Numbered from the stretch's first letter, positions 26,598-36,140 are shown. The stretch: DNA of 64,000 bases from Shewanella sp. CG12_big_fil_rev_8_21_14_0_65_47_15 (GCF_002783505.1 NZ_PFGL01000070.1:1-64000), one strand, 5' to 3'. Notes: generated by a model not told the origin, from the sequence alone. A program made the numbers and translations.

Positions 26598-29375
26598 ATG
26601 CGCGCAAATTCTACATTAGCCAAAGCTATTCGCTTTGCGTTAATAGGCGGAGCTACTACAGCAGCTTTATCAACGTCAGCTGTATTTGCTGCTGAAGACG
26701 GTGCAAAAGTTGAACGTATTGCTGTAACAGGTTCTCGTATTCAAAGAACCAATTTAGAAACATCTACACCTATAACGATGTTTTCTGCAGCAGACATAGA
26801 AAAAACAGGTTTCTCTACCGTTTCTGAGTTTTTAAGAACAAATGCTGCCTCTGGTGGTTTTAATGAATCATCAACCTTAAGCCAAGCCGCAGGTGCTTCA
26901 TCAATTGGTGTAAAAGGATTTGATTCCGACTATACACTTATTTTATTGAACGGCCGTCGCATCGCAAAAAATACTGCCGGGGGCATTTTTACAGATGTCA
27001 ACCAAGTTCCAATGGCAGCTGTTGAGCGCATTGATATTTTAAATGATGGGGCCTCTGCAATTTACGGCTCCGATGCAGTTGCTGGTGTGATTAACATCAT
27101 CACTAAAAAAGACTTTGATGGTGTCGCATTGAGTGCCAAGTATGGTGGTGCAACGGATAAGTGGGATGGTAATGAGTTATCAACATCTCTTGTAGCCGGA
27201 GCGAGTAATGATAAAACAAGTATCTTATTTTCAGCAGAACATTTCGCTCGAGATGTAATTAAAGCATCTGATCGTGAATTTGGCAGAACTGCATTTATTG
27301 ATGGCCACGAAGGTGGTGAAGGAAGATCACCTTGGGGTATTCCTGGTTTCACAACAATTAACTCAGCTCTCGTTGACGGTAAGCGTTTAGATAATGCAGC
27401 TAAAGGTCAGGGAGAAGCCCCTTGGTCAAACTGTGCACCAGAAAATATATCTGGCACACGTTGCTTATATGACTTTGCATCCTTATATCAAATTCAGCCA
27501 GAGTCTGAGCGTCAATCAATCTTTACTAGCATTAATCATGAAATGAACGATGATCTGACTTTTAATGGCCAGTTCCGTTACACTCGGGCATACACTAAAA
27601 CATCTAATGCGCCAGCTCCTGGACAAGTTGACGTATCCAATAGTCCATTTTTAGCCGATTTTCTTCGAAACGATCGCTACAAAGATGATCAAGAAAAAGC
27701 AGAAGAAATTATTCGTTTAGTTGAAGCCGGTGAAGCAACTGTTGCTGTTGGTCGTCGATATATTGATTTTCCTAACCGTGAAAAAGATAACACTAACGAG
27801 ACGTTCGAAGCTGTTGGTGGTTTAAATTACAATATCGATGACAACTGGGGTCTCGACTTCGATATAGGTTTCTCACGCTTGACCAACCGCCAAATAGGCT
27901 CTGCGGGTCAATTGCTTGCTGCTGGTGTTTCTGAGGCATTTAATGATCCAAATTCTAAACTGAACCCATTCGTTGTTAATGATTGCAATTCAGCAGAACT
28001 CGCCTCTGTTTGTAAAGATCTGCAAGCTGCTATCCACCGCACAGGTGAATATACTGTGTCTTTCTCTTCCCTTGTTTTATCTGGTTTACTCCCAGGTATT
28101 GAATTACCTGGTGGTGAGATCGGCCTTGCAGCAGGCCTAGATATGCGTCAGGAAAAATACACCGACCGTTCAGACCCAGCATCAGTTAATGGTGAAGTCA
28201 TCGGTGGTGCCGGTTCAAATGGTGGTGGTAAATTCGATAATTTTGCTGGTTTCGTAGAATTGTCATTACCAGTACTTGATAACCTAGAGGTGAGTCTTGC
28301 GGCTCGTCAAGACAAAGCTGACTGGGAATTAGCCGATGCGAGTGATACAACTTACTCAGCTAAAGCGTCTTATCGCCCAATTGATGACCTATTATTACGG
28401 GCATCCTACGGTACGGGTTTTAAAGCGCCAAACTTGAGTGATCTGTTCTTATCAACCTCATTTGGTGTGACTAAAGCCATTGATACAAAACTGTGTAATG
28501 CCGCAGGAAACGTTTCGAGCCATCCGGATTGTCAACGTATTGAGCTAAATTCAAAAAGTGGTGGTAACCCTGAGCTAACACCTGAAACATCAAAATCTTA
28601 TAACTTTGGTGTTGTTTATCAATTCACCGATAGCCTATCACTTTCTGTTGATTTCTGGTCTCTGCAAATTGACGATGTAGTTGGCAGTTTAGCAATCCAA
28701 GAAATTCTGGATGAAGAAGCGAAAGGTAACTTAACAAACCTAGTTGTACGCAACTCTGAAGGCCGTCTAACTGACTCTAACAGAGACGGTTATGTTCAAA
28801 CTAACAAACAAAACCTGACAGAGCAAAGTGCAACTGGCTTAAACTATGATCTTCAATATAGCAGCGAGTTCTCATTTGGTACTTTGAAGTCAAGCTTACA
28901 AGCAGAACAGTTCCTAAGCTATAAAACGCAATCTTCAGCAGTTCAACCTTTATGTGATGATATTGCTGATAATTCAATGCGTGACTATCGTATTAACGGC
29001 AGCATTTCATTAGAACAAAATGATTTTGTAACCTCACTTAATATGCGTTACCTCCCTGGTTACGAAATGTATGACAAACGGAACACGGGTAACAAATCTT
29101 GTCAGTTAGTCGGCTATTATGACGTCGGTGCAGAAGTTAATGCTGATGGTGATTTAGTTAACCCTGGTAGAAGCCAACATGTGGCAGCTTATGTTCAGTT
29201 TGACCTAACAACGGCTTACTATTTTGCTGACGACAATAAAGTTACATTAGGTATCCGTAACTTACTTGATAGACAGCCATCATTCAGCCAAGTTGATAAA
29301 TGGCCATTCTATGATCAAAGCGTCTACGACAATATCGGCCGCTTCGTTTATCTACAATATGATGTGAAGTTCTAA
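26598..29375 (+). CDS. TonB-dependent outer-membrane receptor
   Basis: 925 residues from the chosen start. Signal peptide (cleavage after AVFA, about 31), then a TonB-box-like VERIAVTGSRI, the plug domain (about 45-165: FLRTNAASGGF, LILLNGRRIA, VERIDILNDGASAIYGSDAVAGVINIIT), and a 22-strand barrel ending in Phe (YDVKF). Imports an unknown ligand with TonB-ExbBD energy. ATG at 26598 has AAGGGAG 6 nt upstream; the ORF start 75 nt earlier is discarded. The plug is the long type with LNGRR seen in marine receptors for peptides, nucleosides or sugars. Codon use is more A/T than in flanking genes, which could reflect high expression or later arrival. Standing alone, it gives no substrate clue. Confidence 0.93.
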   Translation: MRANSTLAKAIRFALIGGATTAALSTSAVFAAEDGAKVERIAVTGSRIQRTNLETSTPITMFSAADIEKTGFSTVSEFLRTNAASGGFNESSTLSQAAGASSIGVKGFDSDYTLILLNGRRIAKNTAGGIFTDVNQVPMAAVERIDILNDGASAIYGSDAVAGVINIITKKDFDGVALSAKYGGATDKWDGNELSTSLVAGASNDKTSILFSAEHFARDVIKASDREFGRTAFIDGHEGGEGRSPWGIPGFTTINSALVDGKRLDNAAKGQGEAPWSNCAPENISGTRCLYDFASLYQIQPESERQSIFTSINHEMNDDLTFNGQFRYTRAYTKTSNAPAPGQVDVSNSPFLADFLRNDRYKDDQEKAEEIIRLVEAGEATVAVGRRYIDFPNREKDNTNETFEAVGGLNYNIDDNWGLDFDIGFSRLTNRQIGSAGQLLAAGVSEAFNDPNSKLNPFVVNDCNSAELASVCKDLQAAIHRTGEYTVSFSSLVLSGLLPGIELPGGEIGLAAGLDMRQEKYTDRSDPASVNGEVIGGAGSNGGGKFDNFAGFVELSLPVLDNLEVSLAARQDKADWELADASDTTYSAKASYRPIDDLLLRASYGTGFKAPNLSDLFLSTSFGVTKAIDTKLCNAAGNVSSHPDCQRIELNSKSGGNPELTPETSKSYNFGVVYQFTDSLSLSVDFWSLQIDDVVGSLAIQEILDEEAKGNLTNLVVRNSEGRLTDSNRDGYVQTNKQNLTEQSATGLNYDLQYSSEFSFGTLKSSLQAEQFLSYKTQSSAVQPLCDDIADNSMRDYRINGSISLEQNDFVTSLNMRYLPGYEMYDKRNTGNKSCQLVGYYDVGAEVNADGDLVNPGRSQHVAAYVQFDLTTAYYFADDNKVTLGIRNLLDRQPSFSQVDKWPFYDQSVYDNIGRFVYLQYDVKF

Positions 29376-29406
29376 TCTCCCTTTAGGAAGATAAAAACGC
29401 TCAAGT

Positions 29407-29434
29407 AAAACGGCATCTTCGGATGCCGTTTTTT
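29407..29434. terminator. terminator after the TonB receptor, UUCG loop
   Basis: AAAACGGCATC (29407-29417), TTCG, GATGCCGTTTT (29422-29432), then TT; C(UUCG)G tetraloop. It lies between convergent genes and can work both ways. Confidence 0.92.
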
Positions 29435-29440
29435 ATCTAG

Positions 29441-30424
29441 TTAGCTAAATCCAAGATAGTGCGCGCCAATCACCAGCACGCTTGAGACTAACATCAGCAG
29501 CAACATAAAACGCCACACAAATTTCAACCAGTTGCCCCAGTCGACACGGCATACGCCAAGGGTGGCCATCAAAGACGCTGAGGTGGGCACTATGATATTG
29601 GTGAGACCATCACCCAATTGAAAGGCTAATACCGCCACTTGACGCGTCACGCCAACAATGTCAGAGAGTGGTGCCATCAGTGGCATAGTTAAGGCCGCCT
29701 GCCCTGACCCTGAGGTCACAAAAAAGTTGAATACGGATTGAAACAACAACATAAACCAGGCAGACAGTGCATCCGGCAGATGGCCAATCACTCCGCCAGC
29801 ACTGTTGAGGATTGTATTGAGCACACTCGGCTCTGTGGGTGCCCCGCCGCCGAGCAGGAGTAAAATCCCTGAGGCACATCCCACTAAAAGTGCAGGTTCT
29901 AACATGGTTTTGGCGCCGTCTTTAAAACTCTGCGCCACCTTGTTAAGCGTCAAACCATTGAGTTTAAATACGCAACCAATTAAGCCAGCCACTATGCCCA
30001 TAGTAAAAAACTGGCTGGCGATCTCAGGGATAAACCATGCCTTAGCGATCACGCCCCAAATCACCCACACCATAGTCATCACTAAGATAAGCAAGACTAA
30101 AAGGTCACCGAAGTTGAATCGGCTCTCAAGCGTTGCACTGGCATGATGTTCACGGAAATAAACATCGGACTGATAACTATGGGATAAACTCGGTTGCTGT
30201 TGAATTCGATGGGCATAACGCATAGTGAAAATAATGCCAAGCAAGGTGAAACCTAACCACATAGGCAAGCGAAACTCACTACCCGATAACACGGGAATAC
30301 CTGCAATTCCCTGGGCAATTGCCACACTAAAGGGATTCATCCAAGAACTGGCAAAACCAATTTGGGTCGCCACATAGGTCACCATCACAGTGGTGATGCC
30401 GTCATAGCCCAAACGGATCATCAA
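29441..30424 (-). pseudogene. yfcC: C-terminal part of broken YfcC-family transporter
   Basis: 327 residues matching the C-terminal two-thirds of E. coli YfcC as I recall it: RLGYDGITTVMVTYVATQIG, SSWMNPFSVAIAQGIAG, FVTSGSGQAALTMPLMAPL. Eight or so membrane spans. It begins at TTG overlapping the N-terminal fragment's stop by 4 nt, one frame off. About 105-110 conserved residues between the two fragments, including the GGAFG and FSLGGAVFGM-type core, are missing, so it is a deletion that also shifts frame. Unlikely to transport. YfcC-type proteins are ion-coupled carriers of uncertain substrate. Confidence 0.82.
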
Positions 30425-30696
30425 AGGGGCTGTAACTCAGGCTCACCTGCCTTATCGAGCTGATAGGCAAAAGAATGGGGATCGACAACGGTTCTAGCTT
30501 TATCAACACCCTCGGCCAAATAGTGCACCTCTTGGGTTTGGAATGAACCTATGGGGATAAGATACGTCAGTAACCCTGCCATGAGTGCCACAAAAAAGAT
30601 GATCACTAAGGTATCCGGCATCGGGAAGTTAACCGCTTGGGGGAGCATCGGGGATCCGCTGGCAGTCTTAGCTGCCCCTTTGGGCTGAGTTGTCAT
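30421..30696 (-). pseudogene. yfcC: N-terminal part of broken YfcC-family transporter
   Basis: 91 residues with the YfcC start: MPDTLVIIFFVALMAGLLTYLIP (one span), IGSFQTQEVHY and VVDPHSF...KAGEPE. It then reads ELQPL and stops at TGA, where intact family members continue for another 400 residues. With the C-terminal fragment this makes one gene damaged by an internal out-of-frame deletion. Confidence 0.82.
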
Positions 30697-30897
30697 AAGT
30701 GCGCAATTTTTATCGTGAAATTGAAAGGCCGCACTATAAACTAAATTTCATAAAATCAACATCGACACCACTAACCAAGGACACAACAGGGGTTACAACA
30801 CAATTAACAATAAAGAGTGAAGCAGCTCTAAAATCCGCATTCAAGATCATGCCTTTACTTGTAGGCACCTCGGCACAGTCTTAAAATCGTTGCCAAC

Positions 30898-30922
30898 AAA
30901 CCATCAATAAAATTGATGGTTT
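30898..30922 (+). promoter_or_regulatory. inverted repeat, likely LysR operator
   Basis: Perfect 11-bp dyad AAACCATCAAT / ATTGATGGTTT around AAA (30898-30922), containing TCAATAAAATTGA, a T-N11-A LysR-type box. It sits 38 nt before the LysR start in the divergent region with the broken transporter. A T run of four follows, so a terminator role is possible but nothing upstream would need one. Confidence 0.55.
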
Positions 30923-30959
30923 TCATTAGCGCATTTTTCAGTTAGGAGCCCATCACAAC

Positions 30960-31871
30960 ATGAAGTACTCACTCAAGCAAATTGCCGTTTTCGACGCTGT
31001 CGCCAGCCTTGAAAGTGTGAGTGCCGCCGCCAGAAAACTATCCATGACACAGTCCGCTGTCAGTATGTCCCTCGGCCAACTCGAAAGTCTGCTCGGTCGA
31101 CCTCTCTTTATTCGTCAAGGAAATAGACTCACGCTAAGTCACTGGGGAAACTGGTTACGCCCTAAGGCAAGGCGATTATTGCAGGATGCCCAGCAGATCG
31201 AACTAGGTCTACATGAGCAGCATTTAATCAGTGGTAGATTTAAACTCTGTTCCAGCCAAACCGCAGCTGAGCATCTGCTCCCCGAGCTTATCAGCAAGAT
31301 TGATACCGATTTCCCCGAATTACGCATCGAATTGATGGTAGAAAACAGTGATAGCGTTGTCGAAGGCTTACTGAACTACGAGTTCGATTTAGGGATCATC
31401 GAAGGTCGAAACGATGATAGTCGTCTCCATCAAGAACAATGGTTAGATGACCATTTAGTGGTCATCGCTTCACCCCATCATCCCTATGCCCGCTACGAAA
31501 GCACCAGCTTGTCGCAACTTGAACAGGCAAAATGGGTACTCAGGGAACAAGGTGCGGGGACGCGGCGCATTTTCGATGGTGCCATTCATGGGGTCATTGA
31601 AAAATTAAATGTCTGGAAAGAATACGAACATGTCCCACTACTCAAGGCCTTAGTTAAAAATGGTCCCTATTTAAGCAGCCTTCCCTTCTTAGATGTTGAA
31701 AAGGATGTGGCTAATGGTGAACTGGTTATTCTGTCAACGCCGCAACTGAATATGAAACGGCATTTAGCTTTTATATGGCGAACTGACGCGGGTGAGAACC
31801 CATTACGGGACTGCGTTATCACGGAAGCGAGACGTTTAATCCGGCACAGACAAACGCTGATTAAGCGTTAA
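30960..31871 (+). CDS. LysR-family transcriptional regulator
   Basis: 303 residues. N-terminal winged helix-turn-helix (about 3-62: SVSAAARKLSMTQSAVSMSLGQLESLLGRPLFIR) and C-terminal effector-binding domain of periplasmic-binding fold (about 88-295). Divergent from the broken YfcC gene, the usual arrangement for a LysR regulator and its target; the dyad at 30898-30922 is likely its operator. With the target inactivated, it may be in decay or may act elsewhere. Effector unknown. Confidence 0.92.
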   Translation: MKYSLKQIAVFDAVASLESVSAAARKLSMTQSAVSMSLGQLESLLGRPLFIRQGNRLTLSHWGNWLRPKARRLLQDAQQIELGLHEQHLISGRFKLCSSQTAAEHLLPELISKIDTDFPELRIELMVENSDSVVEGLLNYEFDLGIIEGRNDDSRLHQEQWLDDHLVVIASPHHPYARYESTSLSQLEQAKWVLREQGAGTRRIFDGAIHGVIEKLNVWKEYEHVPLLKALVKNGPYLSSLPFLDVEKDVANGELVILSTPQLNMKRHLAFIWRTDAGENPLRDCVITEARRLIRHRQTLIKR

Positions 31872-31966
31872 ACAGCAATATCCCGGCATTGCCATAACAA
31901 TGTGGGGATTGGTACTACACACTAGTTTATTAGCAGTTTTAAATTGTAGCTCACTTTATAGGGCGA

Positions 31967-32059
31967 GCAGGGTATCGGTAAGCAGGCCCTCTGCGTCAGG
32001 GATGGCGCAGTGGAGCCCTCAGGGAAGAGTTAATGGCGTGCCTGCGTGCGATATCCTGC
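31967..32059. repeat. highly structured 93-nt element, possible dispersed repeat
   Basis: Between convergent LysR and FNT genes. Outer arms GCAGGGTATCG (31967-31977) and CGATATCCTGC (32049-32059) pair over 11 positions with one G-T, an inner GCAGGC (31982-31987) pairs with GCCTGC (32040-32045), and CTGCG (31991-31995) pairs with CGCAG (32006-32010). GC-rich inside an AT-richer gap. It reads like a small mobile or REP-type repeat or a structured RNA; only a genome search can tell. A 61-residue + strand frame through it has no support. Confidence 0.5.
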
Positions 32060-32085
32060 GATCTAGCATAATTAGGAACAGTTAG

Positions 32086-33705
32086 TTAGTCATAAAATGC
32101 CTCACACACTACTTTGGCGATTTGCTCTCGGTTTATCATGCCGCATAACTGACCCTGCGTTATCACAGGGTATGCACTAGGCCGATTAGAGGATGCATGG
32201 CGTAACCGCTCCTCGTAGCTTTGGTAGCTACTTGCGAGCATCAATCCCGTATCCGTCACAGGGAATAATGTCTGGCGATCGACAACCATCAATTCAATTA
32301 AGCCATCGAGGGGATCCTGAGGGGAGACAGTTAACACTTCGGTTTGCATTAAGTCCCCGACTTTATCGGGGACACCCCGGGTAAATTCCTGCGCCCAAAG
32401 GCTACGCAGTAAATCCTGTTGTGAAATAAATCCCACCAGAGCGTGTTTATTATCGATAACAGGTGCACAACGGACTTGGGCCTCACTCAACACCTTCAAT
32501 CCGAAATACACAGACTGATCGGCATTCAGGGTGATAGGCGCAGGGTCCATCACATCACTCACGCGCATCTTAGGGATAGATTTTGAAGCCACTTTTGCAT
32601 TTAACATAATAGGTTGTTCTCCAGTTGATACAGTTTGAATATAAGGCTCAAAGACATTGGCTGGCTGACACTGGGCCGACATAGCCGAACATGACACAGG
32701 GCAAGTCATCGCAGGTGGCGCCAGGGGATTAACAAGGGTTAACTTAGGCTGAGAATGGTCAATATTATGGGGGTGCGCTCCCTGCGCTCGTTCAATCCAC
32801 CAGTAACCCAATCCCACAAAAATCCCACCCCCAACAATGTTGCCAAGGGTGACGGGTATAAGATTATTGAAAATAAAGTGACTGGCAGTTAATTCATTGA
32901 ATTGAGAGGCTTCGACACCAATCGAAGTGAAAAATGTCGATTCGGCAAAGGTGTGAATAGCGATGCCTAAAGGCACCATAAACAAGTTAGCAATACTGTG
33001 TTCAAAGCCACTACTGACAAACATGGCCACGGGTAACATCAATAAAATCGCTTTCGTTAAAGCATCACGACTGGCAAAGGTCATCCATACCCCTAAGCAC
33101 ACCAGCATGTTACAGAGGATGCCTAAGCTAAATGCCTGCATCCAACTATGGTGTAATTTATGCTGGGCAATCGTTAAGGCATTAAGCCCCCATAATCCCC
33201 CATCGAGCCGATACATGCGGGCTGACATAATCAACAACAACATCACCATAGCACCGAGCAAATTACCTAAATACACCCGCCCCCAACACAGGGCCAACTG
33301 CTTACTAGTGACCCTCTTCTGCGCCCAAGCGACAGAACTCAGCACTGTGCTAGTAAATAGCTCTCCACCACAGATCACCACCAGCATTAACCCTAAGCTA
33401 AATGCCAGCCCTCCCGCTAAGCGTACTAACCCCCACGGACTTCCCGCAGCCCCAGTGGTTACCGTGATATAGAACACAAAGGCCAAAGCAATAAAGATAC
33501 CGGCAAATGCGGCTTGACCTAAGGATTGCCACACCGATTTAACCACCTTACTCTGTCCATAATGTTCCGCTTGTTGATAGAGACTCGGCTTATCGGCATC
33601 ACTCCTTCCACCTTGGCCCTGAGTCGATACTAATGCTGAGTTTAAGTCCTGTGAGCTTAAGTGCCGTGGTGCCCCCATACGAGCATCATATTGTGATGCT
33701 TTCAT
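32086..33705 (-). CDS. focA: formate/nitrite (FNT) channel fused to CBS-domain pair
   Basis: 539 residues. Residues 50-305 form a full FNT channel with six spans; SGFEHSIANLFMVPLGI carries the conserved pore histidine (H236). After a linker (306-380) with several Cys (CPVSC, AQC) come two CBS domains (about 384-440: MDPAPITLNADQSV; 450-535: MQTEVLTVSPQDPL). Ordinary FocA has about 285 residues and no CBS. The pair probably binds adenine nucleotides and gates formate export or import. ATG at 33705 is preferred to a TTG 36 nt upstream, though its ribosome-binding site is weak. Convergent with the LysR gene; divergent from DUF3360 and pflBA, which supply formate. Confidence 0.88.
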   Translation of the reverse strand: MKASQYDARMGAPRHLSSQDLNSALVSTQGQGGRSDADKPSLYQQAEHYGQSKVVKSVWQSLGQAAFAGIFIALAFVFYITVTTGAAGSPWGLVRLAGGLAFSLGLMLVVICGGELFTSTVLSSVAWAQKRVTSKQLALCWGRVYLGNLLGAMVMLLLIMSARMYRLDGGLWGLNALTIAQHKLHHSWMQAFSLGILCNMLVCLGVWMTFASRDALTKAILLMLPVAMFVSSGFEHSIANLFMVPLGIAIHTFAESTFFTSIGVEASQFNELTASHFIFNNLIPVTLGNIVGGGIFVGLGYWWIERAQGAHPHNIDHSQPKLTLVNPLAPPAMTCPVSCSAMSAQCQPANVFEPYIQTVSTGEQPIMLNAKVASKSIPKMRVSDVMDPAPITLNADQSVYFGLKVLSEAQVRCAPVIDNKHALVGFISQQDLLRSLWAQEFTRGVPDKVGDLMQTEVLTVSPQDPLDGLIELMVVDRQTLFPVTDTGLMLASSYQSYEERLRHASSNRPSAYPVITQGQLCGMINREQIAKVVCEAFYD

Positions 33706-34607
33706 GCTATTGCGCCCCAACGTCGAATAATGTCCTAACAAATCCCGTACACAACATAAGTTTCTCCAGTAATTTCATTGCTCTGTGAATTGTTCACTCA
33801 AACAATACGCTGAAGAATCGCTCAATAAAATTGGATAATAATGATGGCACCCATCAGAAATACTGATAGATAGTCATATCATAAAAACACATGTTAATCA
33901 TTAAACCAAAAACCAACATATGACTTATTCAATTGTTTTAAAAGGATTTAATTTTAAATTAAACAATAAGGACTACAGAGTCGTATCAAATAACACTCTG
34001 AGTAAAGGTGGGTGAATCTATTACCCCTTCATCTCGCGCAATGTCAAAGGAGGGGGAAGCTGTGAAAAACCCCCATTATCAGCCCAACTGATAGACCAAA
34101 GTCCTTACTCAATCGAGCTTACAACTTTAGTGATACCTCACACTTATCCCAGCAAACATAGCGATCTAACACACGTTAGCGCGTCACTTTTCAAAACAAC
34201 TCCCGTTTTCGCATCGTTTCGTAGGGCGACAACACAAAATGGCTCATAAATGTGATCAATAGGTAACGCAATATGCGTGCCTAAGCGTCAACTTTTCTTA
34301 TTCATCAACCTAAGTTGTTAAGTGCCTCCCAATTCACTCACACAGCTATTTCAGATTTATTGATACCTAGTGATGGGACTAGGCTCCTATGTTAATATTT
34401 ATTGGGTAAATTGGTCTTACCAATTTTGACGATGTGAAATTCGATACTATGGGGACAGTGTTCAGCACTATTGGCCCACATCGACGATAAAAAAGTGGCG
34501 ATTCCTCACTTGCAAGCATGCAGGAAAGGTCTTTGTCGACACCATGAAACACGCTCAGTTTTCATCAAATGATGAATCACAATGTTCTTTTCGGAGAATG
34601 AGAAACT
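33706..34607. other. 900-nt divergent regulatory region, focA / DUF3360
   Basis: No supported gene. It holds a palindrome GTGAATTGTTCAC (33785-33797, near the FNT gene), AT-rich stretches, a strong Shine-Dalgarno-like AAAGGAGGGGG near 34047-34057 followed by a nine-codon frame from GTG, an FNR-like half TTGAT at 34358-34362, and the promoter-operator module at 34387-34425. Confidence 0.5.
34387..34425 (+). promoter_or_regulatory. extended -10 promoter with PdhR/LldR-type operator
   Basis: CTATGTTAATATTT (34387-34400) holds an extended -10 (TG at 34390-34391, then TAATAT at 34393-34398). Eight nt further lies AATTGGTCTTACCAATT (34409-34425), a perfect 7-3-7 palindrome of the PdhR/LldR GntR type, just past the expected start of transcription, a repression position. 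The identical module occurs before pflB at 36353-36391. Confidence 0.7.
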
Positions 34608-36140
34608 ATGTCTGAAACAGTCAATAAAACAGAAAGTGAAGCCCCAGAGCGCACCTACAGAGAGCTGCACCGCCCAGCGTCTCAGTTTGTCTCTCGAGAA
34701 GCCTATTTAGAGCATGAACTTAAAATCATGAAGCCCAGGCGCTGGGGATTAAATTTACCGGGTCGTGATTTTCGTTTTGAGTGGGAAGATCTCGTCCCAG
34801 CACTCGCGGGAACCATTGGGATCACTGTGATGTATTCAGCGGTGATGGCCGCATGGGCGGCGGGACTCACTGAGCGTTGGGAGCACATCAACTTAGGCGC
34901 AGAGTTTGCCATCCAAGTTGTGCGCGTCGAAATGCTTATCCCTGCTTTACTCTTTTGTATCATTAGCTCAGGTTTTATCAATCCTCGCGCCAACTTAGGT
35001 GGTAACCATGGCCCGATGATCCCCTTGATTGGTGCCATCGCTTTAGCGGGTGCGCATCCCCTTGCCCTCGCTATTCTGATTGGTATTTTCGGCCTAATTC
35101 TCAGTTACTTTAAGGGAGGATCACGGCTCGTTAACCTGACAAGTAGTGGGGTGGCGGGGGGATTATTAGTCTTCCTCGGTTTTATGGGGGCTAAAAGCCA
35201 AATCGGCTCACTCTTCGAATGGTCTAGTGGCCTACAGGCAAAACACAGCCTTGATTATTCATTAGGTTATGTGGCGTTTGCTATCTTGCTGGTCAATGTC
35301 ATTTTATATGCTTACCTCGCAAAAGTCGGCAAGCGCTGGCTTGCCATTCCACTGTGTTCAATCACAGCCATTGCCTTAGCCTTTGGCCTAGGAGCCGGGC
35401 TTGACCTTAAATTTGTTACCGAACCAGGGATCCCTAATCTAAACCCAGTTTATTGGTGGGGTTCTACCGAGCACGGATGGCAGTTAGGTTTACCTAATAT
35501 GGCACATTTTATTGCTTCGCTACCCTTTGCCATCCTAGCGGTTGCCATGTGGTCACCTGACTTTTTAGGTCACCGTATTTTCCAAGAATTGAATTACCCT
35601 AAAGGCGCTGAAAAAGTATTAATGGATGTCGATGACACTATGACAACTTGCTCACTACGCCAAATGGTAGGAACCGCAGTGGGTGGAGGTAACATAACCT
35701 CTTCATGGGGCACCTATATGATCCCAGCTGCCATCGCAAAACGTCCTATTCCTGCGGGGGCCATTTTGCTTGGCAGCCTATGTATCATAGTGGCCATCAT
35801 TGGCTATCCAATGGATGTGACCGTCTGGCGCCCTGTGATGTCTATCGCCCTATTAGTAGGCGTGTTTTTACCCCTGCTAGAAGCGGGTCTACAAATGGTC
35901 AAAGATAACCTCAGTAGCCAAGCTGCGGGGATCTGTATTTTTGCCTCCTTCGTAGCCAACCCAGTACTGGCATGGGCACTCACCATGTTATTAGATAACA
36001 ATGGCCTTATCGGCGATAAAGAGCGTCCAAAGACATTGTCATTTGCCGACCGTATCGTTATTCCAGGACTGGCATTTGTGATTTGTCTTGCCGCTATGCT
36101 CGCCGTTGGGATGATCGAAGGCATACCTGCACTTCTATAA
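34608..36140 (+). CDS. DUF3360 family membrane transporter-like protein
   Basis: 510 residues, N-terminal 65 hydrophilic, then about 11-12 hydrophobic spans. I recognise DUF3360; its segments (GGNHGPMIPLIGAIALAGAHPLALAI, TSSGVAGGLLVFLGFMG) recall the SulP/NCS2 anion and base permease fold, with short re-entrant-like polar stretches. Function not established. It lies between the formate channel and pflB and shares the same promoter-operator module with pflB, so a role in carrying pyruvate, formate or another product of mixed-acid metabolism is the best inference. Ribosome-binding site GGAG is 11 nt from ATG. Confidence 0.82.
   Translation: MSETVNKTESEAPERTYRELHRPASQFVSREAYLEHELKIMKPRRWGLNLPGRDFRFEWEDLVPALAGTIGITVMYSAVMAAWAAGLTERWEHINLGAEFAIQVVRVEMLIPALLFCIISSGFINPRANLGGNHGPMIPLIGAIALAGAHPLALAILIGIFGLILSYFKGGSRLVNLTSSGVAGGLLVFLGFMGAKSQIGSLFEWSSGLQAKHSLDYSLGYVAFAILLVNVILYAYLAKVGKRWLAIPLCSITAIALAFGLGAGLDLKFVTEPGIPNLNPVYWWGSTEHGWQLGLPNMAHFIASLPFAILAVAMWSPDFLGHRIFQELNYPKGAEKVLMDVDDTMTTCSLRQMVGTAVGGGNITSSWGTYMIPAAIAKRPIPAGAILLGSLCIIVAIIGYPMDVTVWRPVMSIALLVGVFLPLLEAGLQMVKDNLSSQAAGICIFASFVANPVLAWALTMLLDNNGLIGDKERPKTLSFADRIVIPGLAFVICLAAMLAVGMIEGIPALL

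Noticed and set aside
31900..32085. 61-residue + strand frame
   Set aside because: It translates through the structured element at 31967-32059, has no ribosome-binding site and has odd composition.
33784..33797. CRP-like site TGTGAATTGTTCAC
   Set aside because: The half-sites are 5, not 6, nt apart, so it does not fit CRP; kept only as an unassigned palindrome.
34047..34087. Leader peptide of nine codons after AAAGGAGGGGG
   Set aside because: The Shine-Dalgarno is strong but there is no attenuator structure or regulated gene immediately after it; too short to support.
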